Of a stretch of 64,000 nucleotides of DNA, positions 60,767-64,000 are shown in pieces. The number at the start of each line of letters is the position of its first letter. The stretch's first letter is position 1. Under the pieces are notes generated by a model. The model made no database searches. It was not told the DNA's origin and saw only the letters and a program-made list of their open reading frames with translations. The translations under genes were made by a program, and so were the position numbers. This stretch comes from Ferrovibrio sp. (lineage in GTDB: Bacteria > Pseudomonadota > Alphaproteobacteria > Ferrovibrionales > Ferrovibrionaceae), in the NCBI RefSeq assembly GCF_019636075.1, contig NZ_JAHBYG010000013.1, positions 16,154-80,153 on the forward strand, in the 5' to 3' direction.

Positions 60767-61708
60767 TTATCGCAATTTCGGATTGAGGGCATCGCGCAGC
60801 CAGTCGCCCAGCACATTCACCGCCAGCACCAGCAGCACCAGGGTGAGTGCCGGAAACAGCACGCACCACCATTCGCCGGAGAACAGGAAGCTCTGGCCGA
60901 CGCGGATCAGGGTGCCCAGCGAAGGCTGCGTGGGCGGCACACCGACGCCGAGAAAGCTGAGCGTGGCTTCCGAGAGGATGGCAAGTGCCAGGCCCACAGT
61001 GGCCAGCACCAACACCGGCCCCAGCGTGTTGGGCAGTACATGGCGCACCACGATGGACCAGGGCGAGCGGCCGATCACGCGGGCGGCGGCCACATAATCC
61101 TTGCTGCGTTCGACCAGCGCGGCAGAGCGCGCCACGCGGGCGAATTGCGGCCAATCGGCGATGCCGATGGCGAAGATCAGCACGAAAATCGCCACTTCGT
61201 TATGCAATTCGCGCGGCAAGGCGGTGCGCGCCACGCCATCGATCATCAGCGCGATCAGGATGCTGGGGATGGTGAGCTGGATATCGGCGATGCGCATCAC
61301 CGCCACATCCAGCAGGCCGCCCCGATAGCCGCACAGCACACCCAGCAGCGTGCCGAAAATAGCGGCGAAGGCGATGGCGGAAAATCCGACCAGCAAGGAA
61401 ATCCGGCTGCCATAGAGGATGGCCGACAGCAGATCGCGGCCCTGTTCGTCGGTGCCCAGCAGGAATTTCGGCATGCCGTCTTTCACCCAGGCCGGCGGCG
61501 TATTGGCTTCCATCAGTTTCAACCCGCCAGTATCGAAGGGATTGAACGGCGCCACCCAGGGCGCGAAGACCGCAGCCAGGATCATCACCAACGCCACCGT
61601 GGCGGCGATCACCACCAGCGGCGAGCGGGTGAAGGAATGGAACAGGTCGCTGTCGCGCCAGCGGCGCAGGGTATCGACCAGCAGATTGGGTTGTGCGGCG
61701 TTGCTCAT
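60767..61708 (-). CDS. Dipeptide/oligopeptide ABC transporter permease DppC-like
   Basis: 313 aa with six helices; ATGA overlap with the dppB-like stop. The DppC-type pattern is clear: N-terminal helix VIAATVALVMILAAVFAPWVAPFNPFD, LLGTDEQGRDLLSAILYGSRISLLVGF, and the EAA loop YVAAARVIGRSPWSIVVRHVLPNTLGPVLVLATVGLALAILSEATLSFLGVGVPPTQPSLGTLI. ATPase genes are not visible on this side. Last gene before a 106-base gap. Confidence 0.94.
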   Translation of the reverse strand: MSNAAQPNLLVDTLRRWRDSDLFHSFTRSPLVVIAATVALVMILAAVFAPWVAPFNPFDTGGLKLMEANTPPAWVKDGMPKFLLGTDEQGRDLLSAILYGSRISLLVGFSAIAFAAIFGTLLGVLCGYRGGLLDVAVMRIADIQLTIPSILIALMIDGVARTALPRELHNEVAIFVLIFAIGIADWPQFARVARSAALVERSKDYVAAARVIGRSPWSIVVRHVLPNTLGPVLVLATVGLALAILSEATLSFLGVGVPPTQPSLGTLIRVGQSFLFSGEWWCVLFPALTLVLLVLAVNVLGDWLRDALNPKLR

Positions 61709-62697
61709 GTGGCCTTCCCCGCCGCCGTGCCGCGATCTGCCCGCAGGCGCGGATCGATGAAGAAATAAATCAGATCCACGGCCAGATTGAGCACCACGAA
61801 CATCAACCCCACCATCACCAGGTAAGCCGCCATCACCGGAATATCGGCAAAGCTGACCGCCTGGATGAAAAGCAGGCCCATGCCCGGCCATTGAAATACG
61901 GTTTCGGTGACGATGGAGAATGCGATCAGCCCGCCGACCTGCAGACCGATCACCGTGACCACCGGCATCAGGGTGTTTTTCAGCGCATGGCGGAAATGCA
62001 CGATACGATTGGTCAGGCCACGCGCGCGGGCGAATTTGATGTAATCCGTGCGCAGCACCTCCAGCATTTCGGACCGCACCAGGCGCAGCACCAGGGTAAG
62101 CTGATACAGGCAAAGCGTGATGGAGGGCATGATGATGGCGGCCCAGCCGGATTTGGTGAGCAACCCGGTCTGCCACCAGCCTATCGCCACGGTTTGCCCG
62201 CGCCCGAAGCTGGGCAGCAGGTTGAGGTGCACGGAGAAGAAATAGATCAGGCCGATGCCAATCACGAAGGTGGGCAGCGACACGCCGACCAGCGACAGCG
62301 TGAGTGCCGCGCGGCTGAGCCAACTATCGCGGCGCAGGGCGGTATAAACGCCCAGCGGCACGCCGATGGCAAGCGCGAGAATGGCGGAGATGGCAACCAG
62401 TTCCAGCGTGGCCGGCAGGCGTTCGCGGATCAGCACATTGACCGGGCGCTTGAGCCGGTAGGACAGGCCGAAATTGCCCTGGGCGGCATTGGCGACGAAA
62501 CGGCCGAATTGCACGATGGCGGGATCGTCCAACCCCAATTGATCGCGCAATTGCTGGCGGTCGATGGTGGTGGCGTCCTGCCCGACCATGTTGTTGATCG
62601 GATCGCCGACATAGTTGAACAGCGCAAACGCCACAAGCGCCACCGCGAACATCACGGCAAGCGCCTGCGCTATGCGTCCGATAATGTAACCGAGCAT
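61705..62697 (-). CDS. Dipeptide/oligopeptide ABC transporter permease DppB-like
   Basis: 330 aa. DppB-type: MLGYIIGRIAQALAVMFAVALVAFALFNYVGDPI at the N-terminus and the EAA loop DYIKFARARGLTNRIVHFRHALKNTLMPVVTVIGLQVGGLIAFSIVTETVFQWPGMGLLFIQAV. It forms the channel with the DppC-like subunit. The solute-binding protein precedes it by 67 bases. Substrate (peptide, nickel or opine) is not decidable. Confidence 0.94.
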   Translation of the reverse strand: MLGYIIGRIAQALAVMFAVALVAFALFNYVGDPINNMVGQDATTIDRQQLRDQLGLDDPAIVQFGRFVANAAQGNFGLSYRLKRPVNVLIRERLPATLELVAISAILALAIGVPLGVYTALRRDSWLSRAALTLSLVGVSLPTFVIGIGLIYFFSVHLNLLPSFGRGQTVAIGWWQTGLLTKSGWAAIIMPSITLCLYQLTLVLRLVRSEMLEVLRTDYIKFARARGLTNRIVHFRHALKNTLMPVVTVIGLQVGGLIAFSIVTETVFQWPGMGLLFIQAVSFADIPVMAAYLVMVGLMFVVLNLAVDLIYFFIDPRLRADRGTAAGKAT

Positions 62698-62764
62698 GGG
62701 GCAGAATAGATCGGCGCCGCGCGGCGTACAATCACGAGGATTGGCCGCGCGGCGCCGGTACGCC

Positions 62765-64000
62765 TTACTTCAGCTTGGCGAAGTGGAAGCGCGGCACGTT
62801 GTCGGCGATGATCGGCAGATCCACCTTCTCGCTCATCGCCCAGTTCAGCACTTGGTGATGCAGCGGCAGATAGATCACCTCGTCATTGACGATATCCCAG
62901 GTGTCGCGGATCAGCTTGTCGCGCTTGGCCACGTCAAGCTCGGAAAGCATGCCGTTGATCATGCCATCCAGCTTCGGGTTCGAGTAGTTGGTGAAGTTCC
63001 AGGAGCCGTTCTTGCCGTCCGGGGTCTGCACCAGATACGAGAACACGTAGTGGCTGTCGAAGGTGGGCACGCCCCAACCGAGCAGGAAGAAGCTGGTATC
63101 CTTCTTCTGCAGCTTAGGGAAATGCAGGGTCTTCGACCGCGCCGCCAGATCCACCTTGATGCCGGCCTGGGCCAGCATGCCAACCACGGCCTGGCAAACC
63201 TGCTCATCGTTCACATAGCGGTCGTTGGAGCAATCCAAGGTGATGCCGAAGCCGTTGGGATAGCCGGCCGCCGCGAGCAGCGACTTGGCCTTCGCCACGT
63301 CATAAGGCAGACGCTTGTCGATCGCTTTGTCGTAGCCATGCACGCCCGGCGAGGTGATCATGCCCGCCACCACGGCATCGCCGCGCAGCACCTTGGAGCG
63401 GATCGCCTCCATGTCGATGGCATGATACATGGCCTGGCGCACGCGCTTGTCGGCCAGTGGGTTCTTGCCCTTCACGTCGGAATATTTCAGCTCGGGGCTG
63501 CCGACATCGAGACCGAGGAAGATCGACCGGATTTCGTTGGTCTTCTTCACCTGCAGGCCGGGTGCCTGGCTGACACGCGCCACGTCCTGCACCGGCACGT
63601 CGAGCACGAAGTCGAGCTGGCCAGACAGCAGAGCCGCCACGCGGGTGGCCGGGGTGGTCACCGGGGTGTAGACGATTTCGTCGATGTTATGCGGGTTGTC
63701 TTTCAGGCCCCACCAGGTCGGGTTCTTGGCGGTGACGGTGCGGACATCCTGCTCGCGCAGCTTCAAGGTGAAGGGGCCGGTGCCGTTGGCATTGCGCACG
63801 GCATAGGTTTCTTCCTTGTCCTTATAGCTTTGCGGATTCAGCACATTGTTCTTCTCCGCCCAGCTCTTGGACAGAATGAAGATATTGGCGATCTGGTTGG
63901 GCAGGATCGGATTGGCTGCGGCGGTAACCACATGCACGGTGTATTTGTCGACCGCCTTCACATCGGTGACCGACGCGATATAGGTCTTGAAATCCGAATT
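62765..64000 (-). CDS. Family 5 extracellular solute-binding protein (ABC peptide type), N-terminus outside the window
   Basis: The frame is open to base 64000, so the signal peptide and first domain are missing; about 411 residues remain. Features of SBP_bac_5: NANGTGPFTLKLREQDVRTVTAKNPTWWG, VTTPATRVAALLSGQLDFVLDVP, DKRVRQAMYHAIDMEAIRSKVLRGDAVVAGMITSPGVHGY, and LAAAGYPNGFGITLDCSNDRYVNDEQVCQAVVGMLAQAGIKVD. Binds peptide-like ligands for the DppBC-type permeases downstream. Confidence 0.94.
   Translation of the reverse strand, partial: NSDFKTYIASVTDVKAVDKYTVHVVTAAANPILPNQIANIFILSKSWAEKNNVLNPQSYKDKEETYAVRNANGTGPFTLKLREQDVRTVTAKNPTWWGLKDNPHNIDEIVYTPVTTPATRVAALLSGQLDFVLDVPVQDVARVSQAPGLQVKKTNEIRSIFLGLDVGSPELKYSDVKGKNPLADKRVRQAMYHAIDMEAIRSKVLRGDAVVAGMITSPGVHGYDKAIDKRLPYDVAKAKSLLAAAGYPNGFGITLDCSNDRYVNDEQVCQAVVGMLAQAGIKVDLAARSKTLHFPKLQKKDTSFFLLGWGVPTFDSHYVFSYLVQTPDGKNGSWNFTNYSNPKLDGMINGMLSELDVAKRDKLIRDTWDIVNDEVIYLPLHHQVLNWAMSEKVDLPIIADNVPRFHFAKLK

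Overview
The window is a contiguous stretch of GC-rich chromosome from a flagellated, facultatively microaerobic alphaproteobacterium, probably of the Rhodospirillales-like branch. The evidence is a complete ccoNOQPGHIS operon with an Fnr box, an EcfG-type (ECF15-like) sigma factor with GGAAC-N16/17-CGTT promoters, a fused malic enzyme/phosphotransacetylase, EipB (DUF1849), DUF502, DUF1217 and PAS_5 proteins. Genus-level identity cannot be fixed from sequence reading alone. No phage, insertion sequence, CRISPR array or biosynthetic gene cluster was seen; this looks like core chromosome with small accessory insertions such as vapBC.

Layout. 1-4.9 kb: end of acetate kinase, SRAP protein, DUF1217 protein, PAS_5 protein and a porin. 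4.9-16.6 kb: the respiratory block. ccoNOQPGHIS on the minus strand ends in an extra 59-residue membrane protein translationally coupled to ccoS. A DUF2189 membrane protein, an HCAGMCGP-motif membrane protein, a hemerythrin and an Fnr-type [4Fe-4S] regulator follow. A perfect Fnr box lies before ccoN and a near-perfect one between the membrane-protein and hemerythrin genes, so the regulator and its probable targets sit together. 16.6-23.4 kb: EamA exporter, HCCA isomerase-like protein, K+/H+ antiporter, and an acyl-CoA dehydrogenase/RidA/isovaleryl-CoA dehydrogenase/thioesterase row (leucine or short-chain acyl-CoA catabolism).

23.4-25.6 kb is a compact general-stress island: an EcfG-like sigma factor surrounded by four short genes (conserved 93-aa protein, DUF3309, Gln-rich disordered protein, BON lipoprotein), each preceded by an EcfG-type promoter (three exact, one with a single mismatch). 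25.7-31.7 kb: LysR regulator, malic enzyme, tRNA-Leu(GAG), orphan FliN, lipB, then three perfect 16-bp parS sites at an exact 34-bp pitch, a small membrane protein, acylphosphatase and a GNAT protein. 31.9-38.4 kb: DUF502, a fluoroacetate-dehalogenase-like hydrolase, a three-gene lipid-linked glycosyl transfer set (GT2, LAB_N, ArnT-like), an SDR and two secreted proteins.

38.5-48.6 kb: TPP enzyme, vapBC with an Asn at the first catalytic position of the toxin, a chemoreceptor, NIPSNAP, an aminotransferase, glnB-glnA with a likely sigma-54 promoter, and TrkH. 48.6-54.9 kb: a TRAP transporter with an enolase-superfamily enzyme and FadR-type regulator, then a divergent HxlR/SDR pair. 54.9-64 kb: EipB, 2-hydroxyacid dehydrogenase, a diguanylate cyclase behind a perfect sigma-54 promoter, two tandem RidA paralogues, a glycerophosphodiesterase/FemAB-like pair, and a dipeptide/oligopeptide ABC transporter running off the end.

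I did not find a wholly new multi-gene defence or metabolic system. The strongest candidates for new biology are the parS triplet away from parAB, the self-contained EcfG micro-regulon, the extra gene of the cbb3 operon, and the VapC with a substituted catalytic residue.
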